Position numbers and translations under genes: made by a program
The notes under the pieces: generated by a model
Database searches by the model: none
What the model saw: only the letters and a program-made list of their open reading frames with translations
What the model was told of the DNA's origin: nothing
NCBI RefSeq assembly: GCF_045862395.1
Contig: NZ_AP023087.1
Span: forward strand, 62,001-126,000
Length of the DNA: 64,000 nucleotides
DNA from: Marinicellulosiphila megalodicopiae
Lineage (GTDB): Bacteria > Pseudomonadota > Gammaproteobacteria > Pseudomonadales > Natronospirillaceae
Reading direction: 5' to 3'
Shown here: positions 8,879-17,800 of the stretch, piece by piece
Numbering within the stretch: the stretch's first letter is position 1
Layout: every line of letters starts with the position of its first letter

Positions 8879-10507
8879 TTAGTTCATGCGGCCTGCCTGC
8901 TCAAGAATATTCAAATATTCTGATATTAATTCGAGGGATTCACTTTCATACAATTGGTTAATGTTAACTATAAAAACCTCATGCCCGTACGAGACTTCAG
9001 TATGGGGGTGTGTTTCTGGATTTATTGCATATTTAATTAAATTTGAAATAGTTTCCAGAATATTGGCTTGTAAATTTTTGCAGTTACTGGCTCTCTTAGG
9101 GTCATATCGTATAAAGCTAATATATTGATTGGAGTGTAATTCTTTGTTGAGCAATTGTATAAATTGTCTGTCGGTATCGGAGTGAGAGTCTTTATCTGAA
9201 AATTTTGTGTATGGCCAACTTTTTTTAATGTGGTCATAAATATCAGCGTGCCTTATTGATATGAAAATTAAGAAATATATTATTGGGGCAGCTAGTTTCT
9301 TGGAGTTCCCTAAGCTAATAGATTGGATGATTGTAATTGCGTGCTCAATATCTCTTAAGCTTGAATGGGTTAGAGTTGCAATGGAATCTATTAATTCAAT
9401 GTTTGCCTTTGCTTCAAGGCCATTTTCACAGTAACCATAGTCATTAACTGTAGAGTTGTATAATGCTTCAAATATTGTATTGGTCTTTATTTGATTTTCC
9501 CATAGTGTCTGAATATATTGTTTTTGTTCTGGTTTTGCTAATTTATACTCTTGGTGAAAAAAACGTTTTAAATAACGTGCTGATTCAAAATTTTGACCAT
9601 AGACAGCTGTAATTGAATGGCATAGTTGATCAGATGCTGTTGCGACAATGAAGTAAACTCCTTTAATTGCAAATATGTGTTTGATTGTTTCTAGTAATTC
9701 AATTGCGTATGAGGGTCTGCATCGATCAAGTTCATCAATCATAATAAATAATGGGGCTTCGAGGCCTGAATCATCTAGCTCACTTACAAGTTGCTCCATG
9801 TGATGAATGAAAAAAGAAATTGATTTCCTCTTTGATTCGTAATTTTTAATTGATTTTTCAACGTGTTTAGTAACTATTGTGCTTACGCTAGATAAGAACT
9901 TTTCTGAATTTAAATTTAATTCGGTTGAATTATCTGATTCTAGGTTTGATGGCTCATCACCAACCGTGTCATCAAAAAACATATTCTCTGATGGATTGTC
10001 GATTGATTCATTCTCTAGTTGTTCGTTAATAATATCAAATGCTTCCTCACCTACTTTTTTTAAAATATACCCTGAGGCTGCAGGGGCGATAGCTTTACCA
10101 CATTTAATTGCAATTTTTTTCAGTTTTGAAAAATTTAAATTGGGAAATTTTGTTTTGGTCTCAGTGTTGTCCATTAACTGAATAAGTGATTCATTGATTG
10201 ATGATATAAATGCAAGTAATGGTGCGTCCGCCATATCGTTTTTCCACGCATCAAATGTAATAACTACATGCCCTGATTTACGTAGATCTTTAGCTAGGTT
10301 GTCCATGAAAAAGGTTTTCCCGTAACCCCAATCGGCATTAATATTTAAAATGAAATTATTTTTATTTGTGTCTGATTCAGAATTCCATTTGTTTATTAAA
10401 TATCTTTGAAGCCACTGACCTTCGGCTGTTCGGTTGAGTAAGTCGTTAGGCCATAGTTCTTTTTCAGTTTGCGATACTGACTCTTGGTTGTTTTGAGATG
10501 TTGTCAT
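8879..10507 (-). CDS. KAP-family P-loop NTPase
   Basis: Predicted ATPase of the KAP family, 542 aa from the chosen start. A longer in-frame start exists at 10558. The internal ATG at 10507 is preferred because AAAAGGAAAT lies just upstream of it. Walker A is ADWGYGKTF (K64). Walker B is FIMIDELDRCRP (D258, E259), the KAP signature. Between them lies a roughly 150-residue insert, where family members often carry membrane segments. Here it has only an Ala/Gly-rich stretch, KAIAPAASGYILKK, so membrane insertion is doubtful. KAP proteins include phage-exclusion factors such as PifA and ankyrin-repeat proteins in animals. A defence role here is inference. The gene stands alone between REP-like repeats, convergent with trxB. 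Confidence 0.9.
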   Translation of the reverse strand: MTTSQNNQESVSQTEKELWPNDLLNRTAEGQWLQRYLINKWNSESDTNKNNFILNINADWGYGKTFFMDNLAKDLRKSGHVVITFDAWKNDMADAPLLAFISSINESLIQLMDNTETKTKFPNLNFSKLKKIAIKCGKAIAPAASGYILKKVGEEAFDIINEQLENESIDNPSENMFFDDTVGDEPSNLESDNSTELNLNSEKFLSSVSTIVTKHVEKSIKNYESKRKSISFFIHHMEQLVSELDDSGLEAPLFIMIDELDRCRPSYAIELLETIKHIFAIKGVYFIVATASDQLCHSITAVYGQNFESARYLKRFFHQEYKLAKPEQKQYIQTLWENQIKTNTIFEALYNSTVNDYGYCENGLEAKANIELIDSIATLTHSSLRDIEHAITIIQSISLGNSKKLAAPIIYFLIFISIRHADIYDHIKKSWPYTKFSDKDSHSDTDRQFIQLLNKELHSNQYISFIRYDPKRASNCKNLQANILETISNLIKYAINPETHPHTEVSYGHEVFIVNINQLYESESLELISEYLNILEQAGRMN

Positions 10508-10735
10508 GTGATTTCCTTTTAAGCTCAGATTTATTTGTATGATTAGATTGTACGGCATGACCTTATGAACTACTAATTGGTTTGTTTGGGAATATAATAT
10601 CTAAGAGTCAAAATAGTTGATCGAAAAACAATCAGTTTAATTCTGATCTTAGTTTTCTGAATCAACTTAAAAGTCTCGATTATTCAAGTGATCTGGGCTT
10701 TTTTGTGGGTTTTAAAAATTTGAAGAGGTTTGTGT

Positions 10736-10758
10736 GTCGCAGCAAGCAAGCGACCTAC
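10736..10758. repeat. REP-like palindrome
   Basis: GTCGC-AGCAAGCAA-GCGAC stem followed by CTAC. Read on the minus strand it begins GTAGGTCGC, like the palindromes beside the KAP gene. This is a probable dispersed REP-type repeat upstream of the KAP gene. Confidence 0.5.
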
Positions 10759-10852
10759 TTTGATGGTGCTGGCGGTTAAAGTAAGGATGTCCACACGTAT
10801 TTAAGGCGAATAATCTAGAAGTATCTCTTTCATAATTATGAAGTCACTTAAA

Positions 10853-10903
10853 AAGAAAAAACATAACTAAATCGTAAGTCGTCCTTAAGGGTGTCAAACT
10901 ACT
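10853..10903. repeat. REP-like repeat, copy 2, flanking the KAP gene
   Basis: Imperfect direct copy of 8671-8721. The palindromic core has degenerated to CCTTAAGG. The two copies bracket a 2.1-kb segment whose only gene is the KAP NTPase. Confidence 0.65.
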
Positions 10904-10924
10904 AAACTCTCTTTAATATAGTGA

Positions 10925-11101
10925 TTACCTGCCGAAAGAGCAGCCCACAAAACCATCATCTTTCCCAAAGTAGATATTAAGCTTGCTGAGACATACAACT
11001 GTCTTTTCTGGGACACACAATGTTCTTTTATTTTTATGCGCAATCAGACTTCCAATTAGTGGGTGTCCCTTGTTGCATTGTGAAGGCAAGCCATCACCCA
11101 T
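10925..11101 (-). pseudogene. Small Cys-containing ORF, possible gene remnant
   Basis: 58 codons from an ATG at 11101 to TAA at 10925, with cysteines at 8, 29, 37 and 55 and a non-random look (SQCNKGHPLIGSLIAHKNKR, YFGKDDGFVGCSFGR). The same frame stays open about 29 codons further upstream. That part contains three more cysteines (including RCFCNQG) but no ATG, GTG or TTG before a stop. There is no clear ribosome binding site before the ATG. I do not recognise the family. The upstream open frame without a start suggests a decayed longer protein, but a live small Cys-rich peptide cannot be excluded. Confidence 0.35.
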
Positions 11102-11247
11102 ATTGATGTTTAATCTTGACGTTTTGAATGAGCCTTGATTACAAAAGCAGCGGGTCGCAGTGAAAATTTCAAAATGACAAGGTAATTACATTGTGTTTTG
11201 TGTTCACGCTGCAATAATGTCATTTTTATCCAAAGGAAAAAAATACA

Positions 11248-11613
11248 ATGAACATTACAAAAACAGGATTCATCCTAAAAACCGAACACTACCAAGCCTG
11301 CATTGATTTTTACAGCCAAGTCATCGGGCTAAAATGCACTGGCGAGAAAGTCGAAGGAGATTTCAAAATGTCCACGTTTGATTTTTCGGATTCTTATTTA
11401 TTGATTGAAACTCATGGACAGGCATCAAGTACTGGTAAAAAAGACATGGACACCAATCCATTTGTGATGCGCTTTAATGTGTTGGATATTCAAGAAACAT
11501 TAGCATATTTGCAAACGCACAATGTGGATGCAGAGTATTTTGATTTTGACTGGGGGAAAATTGTAATGGTGTTTGATCCTGATGGGAATCGGATTGAGTT
11601 TATGGAGAAATGA
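11248..11613 (+). CDS. VOC/glyoxalase-fold family protein
   Basis: 121 aa, one vicinal-oxygen-chelate module pair. The N-terminal half starts TGFILKTEHYQACIDFYSQV, and the C-terminal half ends VFDPDGNRIEFME, the typical closing strand with its metal-ligand Glu. Proteins of this size act as dimers and include glyoxalase-, dioxygenase- and antibiotic-resistance-type members; the substrate is not evident. AAAGGAAAAAA precedes the ATG. It opens a run of rightward detoxification genes. Confidence 0.85.
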   Translation: MNITKTGFILKTEHYQACIDFYSQVIGLKCTGEKVEGDFKMSTFDFSDSYLLIETHGQASSTGKKDMDTNPFVMRFNVLDIQETLAYLQTHNVDAEYFDFDWGKIVMVFDPDGNRIEFMEK

Positions 11614-11653
11614 TGGGGTAACTTGATTAACAATGCCTATCCAGAATTAGGTG

Positions 11654-11704
11654 AATCAGGCTATTTAGATTAATCAGGCTATTTAGATGAATCAGATTAT
11701 TTAG
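11654..11704. repeat. 18-bp tandem repeat, about 2.8 copies
   Basis: The unit AATCAGGCTATTTAGATK begins at 11654, 11672 and, diverged and shortened, at 11690. It lies between the VOC and GFA genes. No function is visible; slippage is the likely origin. Confidence 0.75.
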
Positions 11705-11756
11705 TTAGAATAAATGATTAGTCAAAAATAAATTATAAAAAACAAACTGAGCAAAT

Positions 11757-12140
11757 ATGAAAATTAATAAATTACATAAAGCATCATGCCATTGCGGTTC
11801 GGTTGTTTTGGAATTAACACTGCCAAATGGTCTGGATGATCCGCGCCGCTGTTCTTGTTCTATGTGTCGTAAGCGTGGAGCTATTGTCGCCTCGGTATTA
11901 TTGGCTGATTTGAAAATTATCAAAGGTGAAGATAACTTAGGTCTATATCAATTTAATACAATGCAAGCGAAACATTATTTTTGTAAAACCTGTGGTATTT
12001 ATACGCATCATCAAAGGCGATCGAATCCACATCAATTTGCTTTTAATGTTGCTTGTTTAGAAGGGGTAAATCCCTATGAGTTGGAACCTGTAAAAATGTA
12101 TGATGGCATTCATCATCCAAACGATACGGTCAAATTGTAA
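11757..12140 (+). CDS. GFA / CENP-V family zinc protein
   Basis: 127 aa, matching the glutathione-dependent formaldehyde-activating (GFA) fold. Zinc ligands are visible in the expected order: ASCHCGSV (C11, C13), RRCSCSMCRKRG (C32, C34, C37) and YFCKTCGIYTHH. The founding member binds the glutathione-formaldehyde adduct, but most relatives have no proven activity, so only the fold is assigned. The neighbourhood of glutathione-related genes (glutathione peroxidase, GST) fits. Confidence 0.88.
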   Translation: MKINKLHKASCHCGSVVLELTLPNGLDDPRRCSCSMCRKRGAIVASVLLADLKIIKGEDNLGLYQFNTMQAKHYFCKTCGIYTHHQRRSNPHQFAFNVACLEGVNPYELEPVKMYDGIHHPNDTVKL

Positions 12141-12321
12141 AAATGATCATGAAACAGAATGGATTTTTTGTATATCCTTCGTGTGATCTTAACTTGCCAC
12201 TTATAAACAACTCATTAAAAATCAAATCCTTGCAAAATTTATTTCAAAAAATGTACTATATTTGCTTATTTAAATCGTGCGCGACATAATTTGACCCACA
12301 TCCAATTTAGCGAGAAACATC

Positions 12322-12807
12322 ATGTCCGAATTTCATAATTTCACAATAAACAGCTTACAGGGTAAACCTTTAGATTTTGCAGATTATAAAGGCAAAGTGG
12401 TGTTAGCTGTAAATACCGCAAGCCAATGTGGGTTAACTCCTCAATATGAAGGTTTACAAAAATTACATGAAACATATGCAGATCAAGGCTTAGTGATCAT
12501 TGGTTTTCCATGCAATCAATTTGGCAATCAAGAACCTGGCGGTAAAAAAGAAATCGAAGGCGGGTGCTTAATTAACTATGGCGTAAGTTTCACCGTTACC
12601 GAAAAAATTGACGTGAACGGCGAGCAAAGCCACCCTATTTTTTCCTATTTACGAACTGCCTTGCCGGGTTTATTAGGTAATAAAGTTAAGTGGAATTTCA
12701 CTAAATTTTTAATTGGCAAAGATGGCCAGCCTATAAAACGATTTGCGCCAACCAAAAAACCAGAAGATTTAGAAGCAACCATCAAAAAAGCGTTAGCAAT
12801 GCCATGA
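12322..12807 (+). CDS. Glutathione peroxidase, cysteine type
   Basis: 161 aa thiol peroxidase reducing peroxides or lipid hydroperoxides with glutathione or thioredoxin. The catalytic motif is NTASQCGLTPQY, with Cys (C36) where animal enzymes use selenocysteine. The conserved FPCNQFGNQEPG loop follows, and KWNFTKFLI supplies the catalytic Trp and Asn. Its stop overlaps the next start by 4 bp (ATGA), so it is translationally coupled to the OhrR-type regulator. This suggests that the regulator senses the same oxidants. Confidence 0.95.
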   Translation: MSEFHNFTINSLQGKPLDFADYKGKVVLAVNTASQCGLTPQYEGLQKLHETYADQGLVIIGFPCNQFGNQEPGGKKEIEGGCLINYGVSFTVTEKIDVNGEQSHPIFSYLRTALPGLLGNKVKWNFTKFLIGKDGQPIKRFAPTKKPEDLEATIKKALAMP

Positions 12808-13244
12808 ATCCAAATAACGATCAGCGCTTAGCTAATCAACTTTGCTTTCCGTTGTATGCCGCATCGCGTCTAGTGACGCGGTTGTATCAACCTTTGTTAG
12901 ATCAATATGATTTAACTTATCCACAATATGTTGTGCTGATGATTTTATGGGAAGATGACGGTATCACAGTGGGTGAAATTGGCTCGCAAGCGTTACTTAA
13001 TAGCAACACTTTAACGCCTATTTTGAAACGGATGGAAAAAGCGGAGTTAATAGATCGCGTTCGCGACGAAGATGACGAGCGAAAAATGCTGATTCATCTT
13101 AAAAACAAAGGGCGGGAGTTACAAACAGAGCTTGCTTGTTTGCCATCTCAATTGATTGAGAATATTCATTACGACGTTGAAAAAGCACTTCAGCTTAAAC
13201 AATTGTTAGTTGAATTGGTCACCCAGTTGGATAAAAAGCTCTAA
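12804..13244 (+). CDS. OhrR-type MarR-family redox regulator
   Basis: 146 aa winged-helix MarR protein. The N-terminal pattern LCFPLYAASRLVTRLY and LTYPQYVVLMILWE are typical of OhrR, the organic-hydroperoxide repressor. C14 occupies the position of the reactive sensing cysteine. The wing region is LKRMEKAELIDRVRDEDDER. It overlaps the glutathione peroxidase stop by ATGA. An ohr gene is not in view, so the peroxidase may be the regulated partner; this is inference. I see no clear palindromic operator upstream of 12322. Confidence 0.88.
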   Translation: MNPNNDQRLANQLCFPLYAASRLVTRLYQPLLDQYDLTYPQYVVLMILWEDDGITVGEIGSQALLNSNTLTPILKRMEKAELIDRVRDEDDERKMLIHLKNKGRELQTELACLPSQLIENIHYDVEKALQLKQLLVELVTQLDKKL

Positions 13245-13296
13245 CCATCTTTGCTCTCAATGGTACAATTTGCTCATTTAACCCATTACGAATGAA

Positions 13297-13599
13297 ATGA
13301 GCATTATGTTTAAGCATCTATCTGTAACCGAACTAAAAACCAAACCTTTAACTGATTTCACCATTGTAGATATTCGCGACCCTGCATCTTTTGCCAGCGG
13401 CAGCATTGAAGGGGCTCAGTTATTGAATAACCAAAATATTGATCAATTTATTGCCTCTGCAGATTTTACGAAACCTTTGGTGGTGTGCTGTTATCATGGC
13501 AATTCAAGTCAAGGTGCAGCGGATTATTTATCTGAACAAGGCTTTGCTGAAGTGTTCAGTTTAGATGGTGGTTATGCGGCCTGGTCGCAGACTAACTGA
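13297..13599 (+). CDS. glpE: Single-domain rhodanese, GlpE type
   Basis: 100 aa thiosulfate sulfurtransferase-like protein. The active-site loop CYHGNSSQGAA (catalytic C65) and FSLDGGYAAW closely resemble E. coli GlpE. Cytoplasmic; it transfers sulfane sulfur to cyanide or thiols in vitro, physiological acceptor uncertain. An alternative in-frame ATG lies three codons downstream (13306). The next gene (GST) starts 2 bp after the stop, so the two are probably cotranscribed. Confidence 0.9.
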   Translation: MSIMFKHLSVTELKTKPLTDFTIVDIRDPASFASGSIEGAQLLNNQNIDQFIASADFTKPLVVCCYHGNSSQGAADYLSEQGFAEVFSLDGGYAAWSQTN

Positions 13600-13601
13600 T
13601 T

Positions 13602-14243
13602 ATGCAAATTCCTGTTTTGTATTCATTTCGACGCTGTCCGTATGCAATGCGCGCTCGTATGGCTATTTTGTTTTCCCCGGACAAAAAATCAGTTCAACTG
13701 CGTGAAGTAGTGTTAAAAAACAAACCGGCTCATATGTGTAAAATTTCGATCAAATCCACAGTGCCCGTTCTGTTTGATTTGGAATCTGAGCACGTGATTG
13801 ATGAAAGTTTAGAAATTATGCTTTGGGCATTAAATGAGAGCGATCTTGTTGCTAACATGCAAAAAGAAGCCATGAAGTTGATTGAATTAAACGACCATGA
13901 ATTTAAATCTGCATTGGACAAATATAAATATTTTGATCGATTTCCAGAAGTTGACCAATCCTATTATTTGACTCAATGTTTACCATTTTTACAGAATTTA
14001 GATACACGTTTGGCGCAAAATCGATATTTACTGTCCAATAATATTACCCTTGCCGACTTAGCAATATTTCCTTTTATAAGACAGTTTGCTCATGTGGATT
14101 TAACTGAATTCTCATCTCTTAAACTCAAACATTTAGATGCTTGGCTAACCCAATGGCTAGAACATGATTTATTTAAATTGGCGATGAAAAAATACCAGCC
14201 TTGGCAGGCTGAATCAGAAATTGAATGGTTTACAAGGCCATAA
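13602..14243 (+). CDS. Glutathione S-transferase family protein
   Basis: 213 aa. The N-terminal thioredoxin-like fold has PVLYSFRRCPYAMRARMAIL, with Cys and Tyr near the thiol-binding site, then the cis-Pro/backbone motif STVPVLFD. The all-helical C-terminal half contains NNITLADLAIFPFIRQFA, the GST N-capping region. The closest general type is the bacterial GST group of about 210 aa. It sits 2 bp after glpE. Substrate unknown; probably a cytoplasmic detoxification or redox enzyme. Confidence 0.88.
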   Translation: MQIPVLYSFRRCPYAMRARMAILFSPDKKSVQLREVVLKNKPAHMCKISIKSTVPVLFDLESEHVIDESLEIMLWALNESDLVANMQKEAMKLIELNDHEFKSALDKYKYFDRFPEVDQSYYLTQCLPFLQNLDTRLAQNRYLLSNNITLADLAIFPFIRQFAHVDLTEFSSLKLKHLDAWLTQWLEHDLFKLAMKKYQPWQAESEIEWFTRP

Positions 14244-14268
14244 TTTAAATCAAAATACACTCTAGGAT

Positions 14269-14799
14269 TTACTTTTCTGGCGGTGCCCATTCGCCGCGAT
14301 GTACCACTCCGTTTTCATCTACAATAGCAACATTTACTGTGGAAAATCGTCGTTTTAAATCCACTCTAGCTTCATTGTTTGGTAATTTCTCTATTACTAA
14401 ATCGTCAGTATTTCGATTAGTTAATAATCGAATTTCTTCAATTTGCTCTGAGTCAGTTATGTATTTGGAAAAATCAACATGTTCATTGGAATGAGCATTT
14501 GCATTTATTTGGGAAGTAGAAAGTCCGGTGGAATGATTGGATTGGGTATTTTGTTTTCTGATAACCGTATTTTTTTGTACGTTATTAATCTGGGTCTGGG
14601 TTTTTAAATTTTGAGATGTATTTTTGTTTAATTGACTCTCTATGTTTAACTCTTTTTCGTTAGTATTTAACACTGTAGTAGGATTGGTTTTATTATTCGG
14701 ATTGATTCGTTTTTTATCAAAAATAAAAAACAAAATTAACGCAGTTAATAATAAACCCACTACCAGTGACATTAAAAAATGTACATTATTTATTTTCAT
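14269..14799 (-). CDS. Membrane-anchored protein of unknown function
   Basis: 176 aa. One N-terminal membrane span (about 8-28, FLMSLVVGLLLTALILFFIF), then a polar Asn/Gln/Thr/Lys-rich linker of about 80 residues, then a conserved-looking C-terminal domain of about 60 residues ending RFSTVNVAIVDENGVVHRGE. The topology suggests a periplasmic C-terminal domain. It begins 7 bp after the stop of the giant zincin and is almost certainly cotranscribed with it. A helper for export, anchoring or processing of that protein is an inference from position only. I do not recognise the family. Confidence 0.65.
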   Translation of the reverse strand: MKINNVHFLMSLVVGLLLTALILFFIFDKKRINPNNKTNPTTVLNTNEKELNIESQLNKNTSQNLKTQTQINNVQKNTVIRKQNTQSNHSTGLSTSQINANAHSNEHVDFSKYITDSEQIEEIRLLTNRNTDDLVIEKLPNNEARVDLKRRFSTVNVAIVDENGVVHRGEWAPPEK

Positions 14800-14806
14800 A
14801 TTGATT

Positions 14807-17800
14807 CTACTTCTTTTTTATCAATTGATAGCAATTTGTTGTTTGATGATTTCTAATAATAAGTATAGATAACAAACTTAATAATAAAACAATCAATTCA
14901 AATATGTTAAATGATCCACTAGAGACTTCAACCACAACTGCATCATTTGAATTTTTAGCGGTAGTAGATGTTGCTTTCACTGTAATATTCACATCAATTT
15001 GATCACTCACACCGTTTTGATTGTCGACAATGTTGTATACAAATTTATCAGCTCCGGAATAATTATTAAATGCGGTATAGGTTGCTTGGTTGCCACTTAA
15101 AATTAATAAACCATTTTGCGGTGCGTTGATAATATTAATGCCTACCAAAGTCCCGTCTACATCAACTGCATTACTGAATAAATCAAGGGTAACAGTATTG
15201 GCAGCATCTATATTAAAGTTTGGCGAAGTTGGTACGTCGTTTTGAGACAATATTTCTAACATAACTGTGGCAATTCTAGACTCTTCATTTGTTTGAGTGT
15301 CTATAACTTTATAAGTAAAACTATCAGCCCCATAAACATTTGCATTGGGTTGATAAGTAATAGATTGATCATCCACGGTTAATTGACCAATCATTGTTTG
15401 TTGCACGATATTAATTTGATATTGACCTTGATTATTTAATCCATCATTAAACAATACATCCAACGTTATTGGCGTATCTTCTATAACTGTAAACACATCA
15501 TTGATTATAGTTATATCATTTTCATTTAAACGCGCTATGTATTCATCTTCATATAATAATTCAACAGTCACTGATATTTGAATTTGACTATTATTGGTTT
15601 GTGTTAACACATATGCAAAGTTATCTATTCCTGATTGAGCTGCAAAAGGTTCGTATAAAATTTCATCTTCAACAATACTCACAAATCCTTTTTTAGGCAT
15701 TTGAGAAATACTAATTTGCGCACTGTTATTTGTTGAGGTCACTGCATAGGCATTAAATTGAAGCTCGGTATTAATGAGCGTCATTAAATCTAAATCTATA
15801 GTTGGAATATTATCATCAATCACTTCAACGGTAATCATTGCATTATTACTGGTTTGACTTAGTTCGTCGGTAATATTATAAACAATTGAAAGTGTTCCAA
15901 TAAAATCTGGATTTGGCGTAACAGTTAAATTCAAACCATTAATCTCGGCGGATCCGTTTTCAAATTCCTGCACATTCATAGAAATATGAGTGGTGTAATA
16001 ATCGTCATCCAATGTTGGGGTTAAAACAATGGATTCATTTTTAATAACAGAGTATTGATCATTATAAGCAATCGGTAAATCTGCTTCTAATGAAATATTA
16101 ATATCAACGGTTGCTTCATTACTACTTAATGATTGAGTGTCAATAATTATGTAAGTTATTTGGTCTGTCTGAGCTGCGTATTGATCGTCAGCCATGTACA
16201 CAATTTGATTATTTTGAATCGACACCGATCCAAATTCTGGATTAGAAGTAATTTCAATCGTTACACCGGAAATATTTTCATCCCAATCATTATTTAAAAC
16301 ATTAATATTTTTACTGTTATTGACTAAGACCGTTGCAGAATCATTAACTGCGATTGGTGCGTCATTGATTTGTGTGACACTAATACTCGCTGTGGATTCA
16401 TTTGATATTAAATTGGTTGAATCTTTTATTTGATAATTAAAAGAGTCACTGCCAGCATAATTTTCATCAGGAGTATAAGTGACAGCAATACCATCAATGA
16501 CTAACACACCATGATTAGGCTCAACTGTAATAATGATTTGTGTCACGTCTTCATTTGATTCATTTTGTGTGATTAAATCTAATTCGTTATTTGTGCTATC
16601 TTCATCCACTGTAAAAGTAAGATCATTAGTCACAGGCGCCATGTCTGAACTGACTTCAACATTGACTGTGGCAATATTGCTAATGGCATTTTCGTTATCA
16701 GATAAATGATAGGTAAATGAATCAAATCCAACAAAGTTTTCATCCGCTAAATATGTCACATTACTTCCAGAGACGGACACCAAGCCATTAATAGGCTGGC
16801 TATCAATCATTATATTCACACTATTTATATCTTCATCTGTATCATTTAATAATGGATAAATATTCACACTTCCATTTGTAATAATAAAATTATCATTATT
16901 AGCAACAGGTAAATCATTAACACTATTAATGGTAATTGCCACGGTTGCTGTATTACTTTGTGCAGATTCGTCATCGGTTATTTTATAAGTAAAACTATCA
17001 TTGCCGTAATAATTATCATCAGGTTGATAGGTTAAAATGTTGTTATTAATACTTAGTTCGCCATGTTGTGGATCTGACACAATAGAAATAGAATCGATGG
17101 TGACATCATCTGTGTCATTATCTAATATATTGAAAATAGTTTGCGTGTCTTCATCTAAAGTATAATTGTCGTTCTGTGCTGTCGGTGCTGCATTGACATG
17201 ACTGATGGTCAAATTAACTACAACGGAATTTCCTGAATCTGAACCGTCATTTAAATAATAACTAAATGCATCATCACCAAAATAATTATTATCAGGAACA
17301 TAGGTTAACATTGATCCAGTTAGTGTTAACGTTCCATGAGAAACTGGAGTGTCTATGTTTACCATGTTGTAATTAACAGTGTGATCATTGTCATAATCAT
17401 TTGATAAAATATATAAATCAAAACTTGAATTTTGATTTAATGTGAATGCATCTTGTATCGAAACTGGCGCATCATTTACAGATGTAATATTTAAGCTGAC
17501 ACTTACAGTATTACTGTTTGCAGTGCCGTCATTTACTAAATAAGTAAAACTGTCCACACCGTTATAATTTACATCAGGTACATAAATATAATCCGAATTA
17601 AAATAACTTAAATCACCTTGAGTGGGTTCACTGATTATTGTTATATCGTCATTTGATAATGTGCTTTCTACATCATTATCATTACTGATTAAATCTAAGG
17701 TATAACCTAAGTGGTCTTCTGTGATATTAAAACTGTCTACCACCGCAACAGGAACATCATTAATAGGAGAGATCGTTAACGAAACAGTCGCGTCATTACT

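Noticed and set aside
8671..10903. Phage attachment sites around the KAP gene
   Set aside because: No integrase or tRNA gene is present, and the palindromic cores and a third related palindrome at 10736 fit REP-type repeats better.
12322..12807. Selenoprotein glutathione peroxidase
   Set aside because: The catalytic codon encodes Cys (C36 in NTASQCG); no TGA at this position.
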